From Apostichopus japonicus (taxonomy: Eukaryota > Echinodermata > Holothuroidea > Aspidochirotida > Stichopodidae): a DNA stretch of 64,000 bases. The notes under the pieces are model-generated. The model was given only the letters and a program-made list of their open reading frames with translations, made no database searches and was not told the DNA's origin. Position numbers and translations under genes: made by a program. How positions within the stretch are numbered: position 1 is the stretch's first letter; every line of letters starts with the position of its first letter. Shown here in pieces: positions 11,100-23,480 of the stretch. The DNA lies in the NCBI RefSeq assembly GCF_037975245.1, contig NC_092573.1, positions 12,501 through 76,500 of the forward strand, written 5' to 3'.

Positions 11100-13330
11100 C
11101 AGATGGGAACAATCTCAAGGAGTGATGGGTGCGTCCGCCCCCCCCCCCCCTCCATTACATGATATTCACAGGAGATGTGCTCAATTCTCCAATCGCATGC
11201 GGAATTTATTTTTAGATTCCTTGTACGAGTTACGGTACTAGATTTGGGGGTAACAATTAGCATTCAGGTCGGAGTGTATAGCATTTTATCTTTGGATGAC
11301 AGTGTTGCATCGAAGGACATAGGTCTAGTGCAGTTCGCATATAGATCCTGGTCTAATACCGAAAATGTTCGAGACCAGCCACAGTTGGTTTCATAACACA
11401 ATTGTACAATTGTTTAAGGCGTCCATACACACACGCGTAATAGACCAATTATGGTATAATTATATGCATTAGTGAGAGAGGAAAAATGGAAACGTCAAAA
11501 TGGAGTTGTCGGTGTAAGGGGTAGGCTGAGGCGTACGCCCCTTCCGAAATCCTCGATCCGTCACTGGCTACCCTGTGTATATAATAGGGATCAGCGCTGT
11601 AATTATATCACTGTTCCTCTTTCTCTTCCCGGTGTCGTAGCGTTTTTTCTATGTCATGACATATTTAGACCCGTCACATCATGACTTGAGGGGTTGTTGT
11701 TATTGTAAGAGTGTTACATACATTGTACTTAATACTCAGCAGTACAATAATAAATCCAATCAATGTGATGATTGTGTGTTTAACATGGTGAATGTAACAT
11801 TTATTACACAAACAGTAACATGAAATTGATATACTGTCATAGCATTCAGTGTCCCAAGAATGCTAATGGTCAGTTTAATACAAATATGTTTCATGTCACA
11901 AAGTTCACTGTTTTTCCATTTTCTTTCAAGAAGATTACATCGGTTCATTTCATTCTTCATTTCTTTATTTGGTACTGGTTGATTGTTGACTCTTAATTGA
12001 AATTAAACTATTATCTGCAGCAGATTATGAAAATGCTGCTTATATATGGGTGACTACAGGAAGAGTTGTATCTTTGTAATTGTCTTCAAAACCGACAGTT
12101 GATTATGATTTAACTTTAGCTATAAAATGATGTTTACTATAAACGTTGAAGAGGTGGGGTATTTATGTGAAAAGAGAAGGAAACTAATTTCTTAACTGGC
12201 TAATACCAAATATTCAAGATCCTTCAACTTACTTGAGGATGTATAAGTATTGATCCATTGTGCTTTATAGTATTATATCATAACCCTATCAAAGCGCTGA
12301 TAGTAAGTTTTACTTGTTGGAAAAGTACTAGAATGCGCTTTATATACCAGCATTTTTAAGTTGCAAAGCTCATATGACATAGAACGATTATCATGTTTGT
12401 TGTAATATGATTTTTTGTTATTGAAACTAAAGTAACCATGAACAGATCATTTACGTATCCATGCAAGAGATTTTAGTTAATGCTGCGCGTAGAGTTGAAT
12501 CTTTGCCAAATTTTGCAATCAGACAGTTGATTATGTTAATTTTTGGGAGCTTTCAACTATTTTTGCATGTTGAGGGAGTTGGGTGAAAATTCCTAAGTCG
12601 ACCAATGCTTTTTCGTACATGCATCTTAGAAACTAAAAAGGAAATTATTTAAATTTTCGTAAGCATGCACCTTTAAGAGATAGTACCTTGATACCTTGCC
12701 ATCCATAACTGGACACAAAGGTTAACATATCATGACTGTAGTTCACTATTCATGCATGATTGTAGATGCTCGGGAAACCCTCTTAAGTGTTGAAATAAAA
12801 GGTTGAATTCATCAAATATTCTGAATTATTTGTGTTGTCATTCCTCTTTGTTGTCTCTTAAATGTGCTTTTCTGTTGTGATCTACTTAAAGAACAAGGAA
12901 TCAAGCTGCTTTTAATAATTAACGTATGAAACACTTATGAACGGGTGCTATGTTGAAATCGCTGGCAAAATTGTACATAAAAATTTTGTACTTGCGTTAC
13001 ATGCTGATCATGTAAAACTTTACAAAACAGCAGTTAAGTAAATTCAAGTAAATTTTACTTAAATGTTTAAGTGTTCTTATTTGACATGAACATCAAGTAA
13101 AATTTTAACCTTCGTACAACATTTTCTGAATGTATGTACTTTCAAAAGCATGATTCCTGCCACGTTGTCAGTACATCTAATGAAAAGAGTTTCCTTCAGG
13201 CATATGTACAGTTTTTGTTAATAAAAAACATTCAAAAGTAAAATAAAATTTTCGGACTAGCTTTTTAATATGATATAAGAACAATCAGTGACGATGCTGT
13301 GCATGATCGTATGCATTTCTGGTTTTGATA
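11100..13330. other. middle section of the 5 kb element, no gene
   Basis: Positions 11370-11680 are the reverse complement relative of 15950-16190 (shared 'ccagccacagttggtttcat' and 'gtcggtgtaaggggtaggctgag'). The remainder, 11700-13330, is AT-rich and shows no open frame of interest and no recognised repeat. Confidence 0.5.
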
Positions 13331-13339
13331 CCCCCCCCC

Positions 13340-14460
13340 CAGCCCCACTTTTTAAGGTTTTAAGCTTATTTTTTGTTCAAAATTGGAAAATTCACATTTC
13401 TCGTGAATAAATTCACTTCAAAACATACCCTTAATGTTGGACAAAAAATTCATCTATGGACAACCAATATAGAAAAGTCTCCTTCAACCCCTAACAGACC
13501 GGTCAAAATTGCACTAGTAGAGGGAAGTATGGAGAAGAATGTTGGTGAGGGAAGTTTAGAAAATTCAGACACAGTTAAGTTATTGGTGTACAAATATTAA
13601 AACCTCTTATAACAGCTACTATAAAACTTCGTTGAAGGAAATGAAAATATACCAGATATTTCCGGAACCGAACACTACGCACATCTACAGTTTGGAGGCT
13701 GTTCATCCCGGAACGCCATTTTCATGCTCACTGATATGATGTGATATCTGTTTGCTTTAAAAATTCGAATAATTGAAATGAGACTGAAATAAGTAACTAT
13801 TATCTGCTTATTGTGCAATGCTCCACCAGTGGCGTAACGATGAGCCTGGGGGTGGCTCCTGGCCCAAAGGGGCCCCCATTAGGAGGCCTAGCAAGGGCGT
13901 CCGCAGAAATGTAGTACAATGGGGGTCAGTAGGTCATATAGGTGTAACACACTACTTGATACTATCTAAGCGGAGCGCCACCATCGGTTGGCGCGGAGCG
14001 TACGACGATTTTTTTGCCAAAAAAATACTCCTAGATCGTCGGAAAAGACACTTCCCGTTCAGGTTGCATTTACACATCGGTTATTTTGAGATCGCATGTC
14101 TTGGGATTTTGACTTTCAGTAATGCATTATGGGTCAGTATGCAATGAACATAACTAGAGAACTGTTGGCTGGGGGAAATCATTGAAATGTCAAATTCTTA
14201 ACTGTTTTTTAATTTTCCAGGGGTGAGCAAGTGCCCCCCCCCCTACTGTTTGGAGTATAATGGAGACTACTGCACAAATACAGCTATCAAACCTAAGCAT
14301 AGGGCCCATAGGAGTTGCGCCCCACATTCTTTTCATTTCGAAAGACGCACAGTTTCAAGTTCATTACACACTGAAGGCTTCGATTCTCTATCTGCTTTCA
14401 GTTTAGGGAAGATCTCTAGATTTTCATCCCTAGATATCGCTAGATACTGCTAGATGTTTT
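13340..14460 (+). repeat. direct repeat unit B within the 5 kb element
   Basis: Second copy of the unit at 9840-10960. It is interrupted between 'gtgcaatgctccac' and 'cgccccacattcttttc' by an extra block (13827-14325) that is absent from the first copy, where 'gtgcgatgccccacattattttc' is continuous. Confidence 0.75.
13827..14325. mobile_element. insertion of about 0.5 kb, hAT-like, defined by an empty site in its paralogue
   Basis: The block starts CAGTGGCGTAACG and ends near 'ggagttgcgccccac', an imperfect inverted relative of the start. The paralogous position at about 10707-10730 is an empty site. The right edge and the target duplication (TGCTCCAC-like) are degenerate, so the coordinates are approximate. 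It contains an inverted copy of the ~100-bp core module at about 13965-14050. Confidence 0.6.
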
Positions 14461-14599
14461 CCGTCCTTCCGCTCCTTCCTCCTCTTTTCCCCCTCTTTTT
14501 TTCCCCTTTTTTCTTCTCTTTTTTCCCTCTCCTCTTTTTTTTACCCGGGGGGCGCGCGCCCCCAACGCCCCCTGGATACCCGCCTGATTAAACCCATTC

Positions 14600-15770
14600 G
14601 TAAAGCTATAACCTTACCCTAATCAAAGATATCAGAATCATGTACGGAGCGCCATTTGTGCCAAAAGTATCCAAATTGACATCGTTTTTCGTTCAAAAAT
14701 GACATCGACTAATCGAAAACGAAATCGACGTACTCGAAATTAAATACACTTGTCCAAATTTAAACTCATTGTACTGAATATTGTTTTGGATACGTCCACT
14801 TCGTTTTGGACATATCAATTTCGTTTTCATTACCACGATCTCTATTTGGACATAACAATGTCAATTTGGATAGTTTTGAAACAGATGGCGCTCCATACTG
14901 ATGGCTTGAAATGAACCTAAATCAAGGTTTTTGGAAAATGGAAGTATCATAACTAAATCTATATTCTTATAAACTGATTGGTTCAGCGCTGATGACAAAG
15001 ATTTGTATAACAAAAAACCGGATGTGACAATAGCATCACGTCCTTTATGGCAACAAAGGTCATTGCGTTGGAGTTTAAACAATGATATTGGCAGGCTTTT
15101 TTTATTTCATTTTATTTTTGCTTACTTCACATGGAAAAGTGAAGCCAGTAAAGAAACAGCATAATTTAGCAGACATTGCAAGTAAAATCTCATCTAATAG
15201 GTAAGTTGTAGTTATAAAGTATTTTGATTTATGATTAATTTTCCGGTGAAGTACACATTTTTGTAAATCTAAGATGTTAACTGGTAACGATAAAATAATA
15301 TATATTGGACTTCTTCAACGTGCAGAACAGCACACTGTAGTTAATTTTATGACCTTTTTTGATGTGATTAAAGTTCTTCATCTATACTCGCTAACTGGCT
15401 ATATATGTTACATTCATAAATGCCTAAACCAACTTTCTGTATACTGGACCAGTCTCGAATGCGATTCGAGACTGGTCGAGTGTATAGAGAGGAGAATTGC
15501 TTCAGGATCGAAATGTTAGACAAACACTGGTTTGTTGCCGTGGCAATCATGAAGTCATAATTAAAAGAAATGAAGCCATGCCATGAATATATGCAAATAT
15601 GTTTATGGGCAGAGAAATTTTCCAAATTGCAAAGAACACTGTACAGTATATATAGCCTACTTTCAATCAGTTACAGCAGTAGTACTGTATATGTTTTCAC
15701 ACACACAGTCTCAATACACACTGTACGTACTTCTTAAATCATCCAGCTAAATACTTCGAGTAACATGAAT
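14600..15770. other. non-coding stretch
   Basis: No gene recognised. Contains a perfect inverted repeat at 15447-15477 (14-bp arms around GCG), described separately. Confidence 0.5.
15447..15477. repeat. perfect hairpin, 14-bp stem with 3-base loop
   Basis: GACCAGTCTCGAAT is followed by GCG and its exact reverse complement. Weaker pairing seems to extend outward (tatact.. / ..tgtata). Confidence 0.85.
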
Positions 15771-15778
15771 GACTTAGG

Positions 15779-17982
15779 CAGGTGCGTATCCAGGGGGGGG
15801 GGGCGTTGGGGGCGCGCGCCCCCCGGGTAAGAAAAAGAGGAGAGAAAAAATAGAGAAGAAAAAAGGAAAAAAGAGGGGAAAAAAGAAGAGGAGGAGCGGA
15901 AGGAAGAGAAAAGAAAGAGAGAAAAAGGAGAAAAGGAGGGAGTAAAAGAAAAACGCGAAGACACCGGGAAGAGAAAGAGGAACAGTGACATCATTACAGC
16001 GCTGAAGGGTAGCCAGTGACGGATCAATGATTTCGTAAAAGTGTGACTCACCCTACCCCTTACACCGACAACTCCATTTTTTGACGTTTCCATTTTCCTC
16101 TCTCACTAATGATCTATATATATATAATATATATGGTCTATCATAACGCGTGTGTAGAATTGTGCTATGAAACCAACTGTGGCTGGCCTCGAACTCGACC
16201 GTGTCGTCGGGGAACATGACGACTTTTGGGATGGGGGCGACCGCCCGCCCTCCTTCCCCCCATTCAGCATTGTGTTAAATGATATCGCTAAGTAATTTCA
16301 AAATAGAAAGTGCTTAGATGCAATTTACAAGGCCTGGGAAGTGTCATTTCCAGCGATCTGGGAGACATTTTCGGCCAAAATTTTCTTGTACGCTTCGCGC
16401 TAACAAATGGTCCTGGGTAGTGCCATTTCCAGCGATCTGGGAGGCATTTTCGGCCAAAATTTTCTTGTACGCTTCGCGCCACCTATGGTGGCGCTACGCT
16501 GAGATAATTTGCCTACAGGCTTCGCCCCTCCCTTGGCAAATTCCTCGCTACGCGCCTGTTCGAATTTGTAACGCAAACAGCAGATATCACATCATATCAG
16601 TGAGCATGAAAATGGCGTTCCAGGATAAAAAGCCTCAAAACTGTCCGACTTGCCTGCAAAAATAACCAAAAATTTTCGCGCGCTTAGCGCGCGTTCAACG
16701 TGTTAATGTCGATATCATATAAGCAAGCATCGGTTATTACATCGCATGCCATTATGTACCGTACGGTCCGTTAAAAGTGCGCAGTATACCGCGGGATGCT
16801 AATGTAAACAACGACATGTCTCATGTAGATGTATAAAAAGCAGGTCCAATTATGTCAAAACTCTCTTTTACATTTGTAATGGCGAATTAGGGGCTGCACC
16901 CCCGCCGCGCAGTGGCGCAGCGTCCATACGGTGACGGGGCGCATGCCCCCCCCCCCCCTGAAGGACTCAAATGGACTGCTGGTGCGTTTTTCAGCTCTTT
17001 ACCACTTTTTACTTATTCTAGATTAATGACTTTTTTATTGCGCTCTCATCTACTTATTGACACTTGTCACATTTTGTTGGTGTAATTTGGAGATGACACC
17101 TATTTATTCTTCGTTTATCTGCAAATTAGCCAGGCCCGGAAAGGGTCATTTCCGGCGATCTAGGGAGTATCTTTACTCAAACATTTTCTGTACGCTACGC
17201 GCCAACCAGTGGTGGCGCTCCGCTTAGATAGTGTTGAAAGCGCCCCTACAGACCATTCTCGCCCCTCCTGACCAATACCCCTAGCTCCGCCACTTCCGCC
17301 GCGCCTCCTACGCCTATGTGTATAGTGTTCGGTTTCGGAAATATCTGCTATTTTTTCATTTCCTTCAACCAAGTTTTATAATAGCCGTTATAAGAGGTTT
17401 TAATATTTCTACACCAATAAATTAACTGTGTCGGAATTTTCGAAAATTTCTGACCAACATTCTGCATCACACTTCCCTCTACTCGTGCAATTTTGACCGC
17501 TCTGTTAGGGGTTCAAGGAAGTTTTTCTACATTGGTTGTCCATAGATGAAATTTTGTACAACATTATGGGTATGTTTTGAAGTGAGTTTATTCACGAGAA
17601 ATGTGAATTTTCAAATTCTGAACAAATATGGGGCTTAAAACCTTGAAAAGTGGGGCTGACGGGTATTGTGGGCCGCGACGTAGAATCACCTACAAAAGCA
17701 AAGACCCACAGGAGATGCGATCAGGTCGAACATGATGTGTGCCGGGTTGACAATCTTCAAAAAGGTTATGGATAGAAAAAAAAAACTATTAGGAAATACT
17801 TGGTTCTCAGGCAAAAAGTGTACATCTGGTTGGTCATTTCAAGCCCGAGAAGTGCCGTTTCCGGTGATCTGGGGGTATCAAAATAAGAAATTTTCTTGTA
17901 CGCTGCGCGCCAACCGATGGTGGCGCTCCGCTTAGATAGTGATTCGCGCCCCCCGGGTTTGAAAATCCTGGATACGCGCCTG
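15779..17982 (+). mobile_element. 2.2 kb non-autonomous transposon, copy E1
   Basis: Begins CAGGTGCGTATCCAGG and ends CCTGGATACGCGCCTG (inverted). It is almost the same, segment by segment, as 29056-31196: purine-rich tract, 'acagtgacatcattacagcgctgaa', the core-module copies at about 16313-16508, 17128-17232 and 17840-17940, and the nested element at 16910. The immediate flanks (TTAGG left, TATAC right) do not match each other. No transposase frame is present; the lysine-rich frames come from the purine tract. Base composition is more GC-rich than the surroundings. Confidence 0.8.
16910..17295. mobile_element. hAT-type MITE nested in E1
   Basis: Starts CAGTGGCGCAGC and ends GCTCCGCCACT(T), inverted repeats of each other. 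Flanked by the 8-bp duplication CCGCCGCG at 16902-16909 and 17296-17303. 386 bp, non-coding. Present at the same place in the sister copy (30134-30508), so it inserted before that element was duplicated. Confidence 0.88.
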
Positions 17983-17989
17983 TATACTG

Positions 17990-18880
17990 TTACCTTTCCA
18001 TTTACAATATATACCATTATTGAAAACATTATTCCTCTAATACAAAGATCTTGATTTTCGAGTCAACTTGGCTGTTGGCATTCATTGTTATATTCTTCTG
18101 ATAACTTTAGATAGATAACAACTCACATACACCAAAAGATGATACATTTTGGGAAAATGTGTAAACGAAGATGATTTCAGAGTTCTGACTACATTCACCA
18201 CATAAACAATAATAATTAAAACTCAACCGTTATTAAATTGCAATTAATTGTTTACAGTTTATGTATCTTATATTAACTAAACATATATCTACAGGTAAAA
18301 TTATTCAAGGATCTATCTGCAGTTTTTACCAATAGACTGTTCCTTATGTTATCTTTTTCAATCAACTTACTATGGAATCAAATGAAATCGGAAGCATTAA
18401 GGCCATATAGTCCTGCACAAAGTGTCAGGTTATGTTTACGAGCACGATACGAGTCACGAGTTTACGAGCACGAGTCACTCCAAGATTAATGTATGCCGTC
18501 CAGTTACAGAGTTGTTGACAATTAAAAATTCATAATTTTGGACTTTAAAGATGAACGATAGTGATTTTTCACCATCGACGAAAAAATACGATTTTATTCA
18601 AGAGTATTCTAGTTGGTTTCCATTTTACACATGTGAAAATTCAAGTCAATCCGAGGTTGGGAAAGGCTTAAAAAAAAATCCTAAACTCGTTGATTTTTTA
18701 AACAAATATTGGGCTTTTCGCGAAAAGCGATATGATGATCACGCGATCTACAGTGACATGTGACGTCATTATGATGATAACAACGTGAGCTCGGCGTAGT
18801 GTACTTCAGCAGTGTGCACTTAGTGTGTAAGTTTAGTTGCAACCTACTCTATATTGGACTCGACAAACAACGTAAACCAC
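17990..18880. other. non-coding stretch with one unrecognised short frame
   Basis: An ATG frame at 18551-18763 (70 residues, acidic/aromatic) lies just upstream of the THAP fragment. I do not recognise it and find no splice site linking it to the THAP frame. Confidence 0.4.
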
Positions 18881-18883
18881 TAG

Positions 18884-19111
18884 CAAAATCCAAGAAATTG
18901 CGTTGTAGGGGGATGCAACAGAACGAATGTGGACTCTACAATAAGTTTTTTCAATTTTCCAAGCGGAAAAAGTAGTGAGAGATATCGGAAACTCTGGATA
19001 CGATTTGTGAGGAGAACCAGGAAAGACTTCATCGCACCAGGAGTTTCTCATGGCAAGAATGTGAGAGTTTGTTCTGCCCACTTCACAGAAGATGATTCTC
19101 TGCCCAATTGA
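18884..19111 (+). pseudogene. THAP-domain zinc finger fragment
   Basis: The frame reads NCVVGGCNRTN ... FFNFPSG ... KLWIRF ... VRVCSAHFTEDD. This gives the C-x4-C-x51-C-x2-H pattern plus the conserved Trp, F..FP and HF..DD of THAP (C2CH) DNA-binding domains. THAP domains occur in transcription regulators and in P-element-type transposases. The frame has no ATG between the upstream stop at 18881 and the first Cys, where an AG suggests an acceptor. It stops right after the domain, and a shifted frame beyond the stop shows weak further similarity (LK.DA.MP). Most likely a broken gene or transposase relic, though an exon of a spliced gene is possible. Confidence 0.6.
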
Positions 19112-19642
19112 AATTTGCGTGTGGCAAGGTCACTAAAGTAATAAAAGTTTGAAAGATTGATGCTTTTATGCCACATTATTTATATATATCCCGATAAATG
19201 CAACAGTAAGTGTTGGAACTGGAAGACATGTCAGACGTGAACAACCTAATGACTATGTGAGGAGAGAATCCACGTGCAAATTTCAATTGGGGCATGGACG
19301 TAGCTTAGGCAGAGTTTTTTGGGGCAGACATGTGTTCATACCCTCCAAACCACTTTAAATGTAATACGAATAGGAAATGTGTGTATGCTCGAGCGAAACA
19401 AAACATCGTGTAAGTATTACTTACGGTAGCGCACACTGTCACTTATGTTTGCACAGTGTGAAAGTACCGTTTGCGGACCTACGTGAAGTTGGGCTAGAAC
19501 TGATACGATTCCTCCTGAAGCCCAAACCACGAGGCATGCATGTGAATAAACGCAATAGGCATTGCATGTAGTGAGAAAATTGTTCGAGCTAGACTAGCAA
19601 CTCGATTGAGTTCAAATGCGGTTGTACTTCAAGCTCAATGAA

Positions 19643-20660
19643 CAGTGGCGTCACCAGACTTTTCAGTCTGGGGGGGGGGGCACAGGGGGCACCAGCATTT
19701 GATGGGGGGGGGCACTTAGGTGGATACGGATCGCCGTCCTGGTGGAGGGGTCTAAGGGGAGAGGGTGCCCCCTCCCCTTTGGAAAATATTCGCATACGGA
19801 GGATGGGCTAGATGCAAAATGGTGCCACATTTGATGCTAAATTCGATCTGAAGATATCTCCAGAAATTGCTATTTTTGAGGTAATGATTTAAACAACGCG
19901 CAGAATTTTGCAGAGGATATGAACCACATGCTGTCGATATTATGCCTAACCCTATCAATAGAACCTACATTTGTTGAATTAATGTGTGCATGACCCCCGA
20001 CTCCTTTCTTGTCCTGCTCGTTTTCTCCCATTATCTATTAAGATGTAACAGGTTCCAGCATCGTTATTGGCTCCTATCAGGGATCTCACCATGCAATCCA
20101 AAGTTTGATCACACATCAAGTATAGCTCAGTATGCAGGTGTGAACATTCGCCATTTGTTCCTACAAGCATCTGACCTCAAATGACCTCTGCACCCCCTAC
20201 ACAACAGGGTTAATATATGGGTCCACAAATATAGGCAAGTATGGTGCCTGCGGACCCTCACATTCTCACATTTCGTCAGCTCCTAACCTGTCAACCTCAG
20301 TCCAAGGCAACATACTGCAGTACCCTCCCTTCTCACGGCAGGTCCGGATTTTCGGCATTTCACAGGCATCCAATTCACGAGTTGTGATGGCGCGGGTTAC
20401 GACTTCGATACCCGACGGTCAAGGATAAACTTTTTCATTTTTTCGCAGCTCATTTGAAGAAAATACGAAGTACTGTGCTTCTTTGTCCTTATGAAAACCA
20501 ACTCAGATGATGGGAGTTGAATATAACAAAATATATATATATATATTTTTTTTACCAACCCAAATCTCAGATGGGGGGGGGGGCACTCGGGGGGGGGCAC
20601 TAGGTTTTCCAGGGGGCACGTGCCCCCCCCCTGGCCCCCCCCCCCTTGGCGACGCCACTG
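19643..20660. mobile_element. hAT-type non-autonomous transposon (1018 bp) with 8-bp TSD
   Basis: Left end CAGTGGCGTCACCA; right end is inverted (CAGTGGCGTCGCCA on the other strand). Flanked by the exact duplication TCAATGAA at 19635-19642 and 20661-20668. The subterminal parts are G/C homopolymer-rich. It shares 'tctaaggggag.ggg..ccccctcccctttggaaaat' with the element at 60338-61351, so they belong to one family. No transposase. Confidence 0.94.
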
Positions 20661-20668
20661 TCAATGAA

Positions 20669-23480
20669 ACCTTTCTGTTGGATTCAATGACGCACGGAAC
20701 AAGGAACGTTTATGTTTTACACGGTAGGCCTCAGTAGTGCATACAAGCGAATCTACTTTGTTAAGAACTTTGGATTTTCTTTCGGATGTTATACTAATCT
20801 ACGTTTGAGACTATCATCACTATTGTTATTGTGCCAGTTTGACTGGTAAGTGAGCACATTCATACATCACTCTGTATAAAACCCGCCAAAAACGTGATCT
20901 TGAGATTTACGTTACTTTGGGTCAGCTTGCGAGTTACCTCTTCAGATATTGGGAAATCGTTGCGAAATCGCCGCAAATTTCGTAAAAAAAACTTGTAAAC
21001 ACGTGGTGAAGAAATCAAGAAACACTATGATATTCATTATCTATTTATGTCTTGAACATTACGCCGGAAAATAACAGTTATGCTGACACGAAATGCACGC
21101 ACAGCTCCGTACTGAACAGTTCACAACAGAAAAGATCATCACAGTGACGTCATTCACTGACCTGAGGGCTGTTCAAGGTCGTTGCAGTGTTTGCAAATTC
21201 CTAAATTACGGAGGCGAAAAAACGATGTTTTAATTCCCTTTTTTATAACTTTCCGGTGTGCTATTTGGAAAATTAAAAAAATATGTTGCTTGGTAACATA
21301 TAAACTACATTATATATGAAAATGAGAGATTTTTTTTCTGTCACTATCGTTCTACTTTAAATATGAATGTAAGAGACTGACTTCGGTCAGCTTCGATAAG
21401 CCAATGAGGCTTTTTCGCGAGTTCCTGCTTGCAGGAGGATCCAAAATACATACATTACAAAAAAATATATCGAAATTCCATTAGGGACTTTTATCCCCTC
21501 TGGGTATCGTGAAGCAAGTTTCCATTACAATATTCATAGTTTTGACGTCTTTCATTGTTTTACTGTAACGCAAATTTATCTACAGAATATATCTGACGTC
21601 ATGTTCACGAGCCAACAGTTCTTATAATGTCTAGCTACTTTGAGACTCGTAGAACTAACCATTACGAGGGTCCAAAATACAACCTTGCTAGAACTGCACC
21701 GCTAACTCTCTCGAGAACTTGAAGATGCTAAGAATGGCCAGACTCGAAGGAAAGATAACTCTCTTTGAGATTCATGTGCAGGAGAAATTTGCGTTTTGTT
21801 CAACTCGACAATCAACGCGGAGCAGAGACGCTGTCGGCTACTTCGGCTTATGATCTTACGAGGCATGGTATGTCAGTCGCCAGGCTGTGGCACTGTTGAT
21901 AAAATACAGAGAACGAGACGTTACCATATGTGTCAAATGATGACATCATTATTGAAAGCTGTTCTAAGCGATTCATGTGGCTTATTATGACTTTTCAATG
22001 CAGGCTGATAATCTCTTATTTTAAAAAATGAACATGAAATCAACATATATAATCTCTTATATTGATCTCTACCAATTGAAACTATACTTTTCTTGTTCTA
22101 ATCTTTTATAGTTAAAGGTTAACTTTCTTTTGATATTTTTATGGAGAAGGGGGGGTACTTTGTATGTTATTTCTGACTGATTTGATCTGATTTATTTCAC
22201 ACCAAACATCCAGAATACAAAACAAGATACATGGTGTAGAGATTACACAGAAAAGTCTGTCCGGGAGACTTACTTCTACTGTGGTCCCTCAGTGTAAATC
22301 TGACAGCCATGATTCCTCAGAATTTTGTATTTTAATATCCCTATGATTTTCATGGTGATTTACACAAGTAGGTATTTTAAATAATTTCAGATAAAAATAT
22401 TGGAACATGTTGATGAATTATGAGTGATTAGTGGTATAACAAACAAGAATTCTCTGAAATTTACTTTTATGAATGAATTATATCAAACTTTATTTGATTA
22501 CAATTTGAATCGCTTTCATCATTAGACATTGCAGTTCTCGGTTTCAATATTTTACATAATAGTCTAATCACAATTGAATCTGGACACAAAATGAATGGAT
22601 ACATTAAGAGTCTGAAACTTTCGCAAGCTTAAATCATTCCTAAATATGGATCGTAGATTTTGTTGAACATAAACAACACTATAATTCATTTCAATTTAAC
22701 GTTATTAATACTGTGGGGACTGAGGGTTCTGTCTAGTTTATGACCAAAACTGGTGAATGGTGATAAAGACCTACCTGAAGCGATTCCGGAAGGCTTCGAC
22801 CTAAGTAAAACGAAAGAAAAAAAAATATTAAATATAAATATTGGGAAAATAATGATTGTGATATTATTATCCGTTAATAGTGTGAGCTGAACTATATAGC
22901 ATTAGAGACCACAAAGTGGAGATGTTGTGTACTGTAGGTTATATATCAAGAGCCCAAGGGCAATATGTTTCCTTGCTTATAAGCCTATATTTACAAGGGA
23001 GCAGAACTGTCCTAACATTGTTATTTGGATGTAAACAATATTATTCTCAAAAATATCAAAAATCAACCGATGGTCCTTTTGAGAACCTGTTGAGAACCAG
23101 GTGTCCGATTTAAGCGTGATATGCACCCTGTCCTGAATGTTAATAGCTGAAACATGACGGTTATGTTTGGAAATGATGCCTTGCCCAATTCACAACTAGG
23201 CCCCAAGTACCCTGTCAGTGGGAGTTTCTGAAGTTATTGCTAAAAATACACACATTTTGACCCATAATTGACCTTTGGTGACATTGGATCACATAACGGT
23301 TATTTAAGAGAATCTGCCCCTACTTCATTCACAACTTGTTCTAATATATCAGTCATGTTACACTTCGTCAATGGAAGTTGCTGCAAAAATTAGTATAAAT
23401 GGGCAGTTTTTTTGCCCATGAGCGACCTTGAATGACCTAACGTTTTTTTTTTAATCAAAATTGTTCCATTCGATGATGTG
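20669..23480. other. non-coding stretch
   Basis: No gene recognised. From about 23150 onward, degenerate copies of a 'cataacggttat...cacaactag...gacctttggtgac' unit appear and recur at about 24240-24420. Confidence 0.5.

Larger units (their letters stand above)
9518..14586 (-). mobile_element. large composite transposon (5.1 kb), inverted relative of the 2.2 kb elements
   Basis: The left end CAGGGGCGTATCCAGG and right end ...CCTGGATACCCGCCTG are inverted copies of each other and match the ends of the elements at 15779-17982 and 29056-31196, in opposite orientation. Both sides carry ATTAA (9513-9517, 14587-14591), an apparent 5-bp target duplication; some hAT families make 5-bp duplications. 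The interior has a direct repeat of about 1.1 kb (9840-10960 versus 13340-14460) around a middle section. Part of that middle, 11370-11680, matches the 2.2 kb elements in reverse. No transposase frame is visible. Nested insertions are present, for example 13827-14325. Confidence 0.7.
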
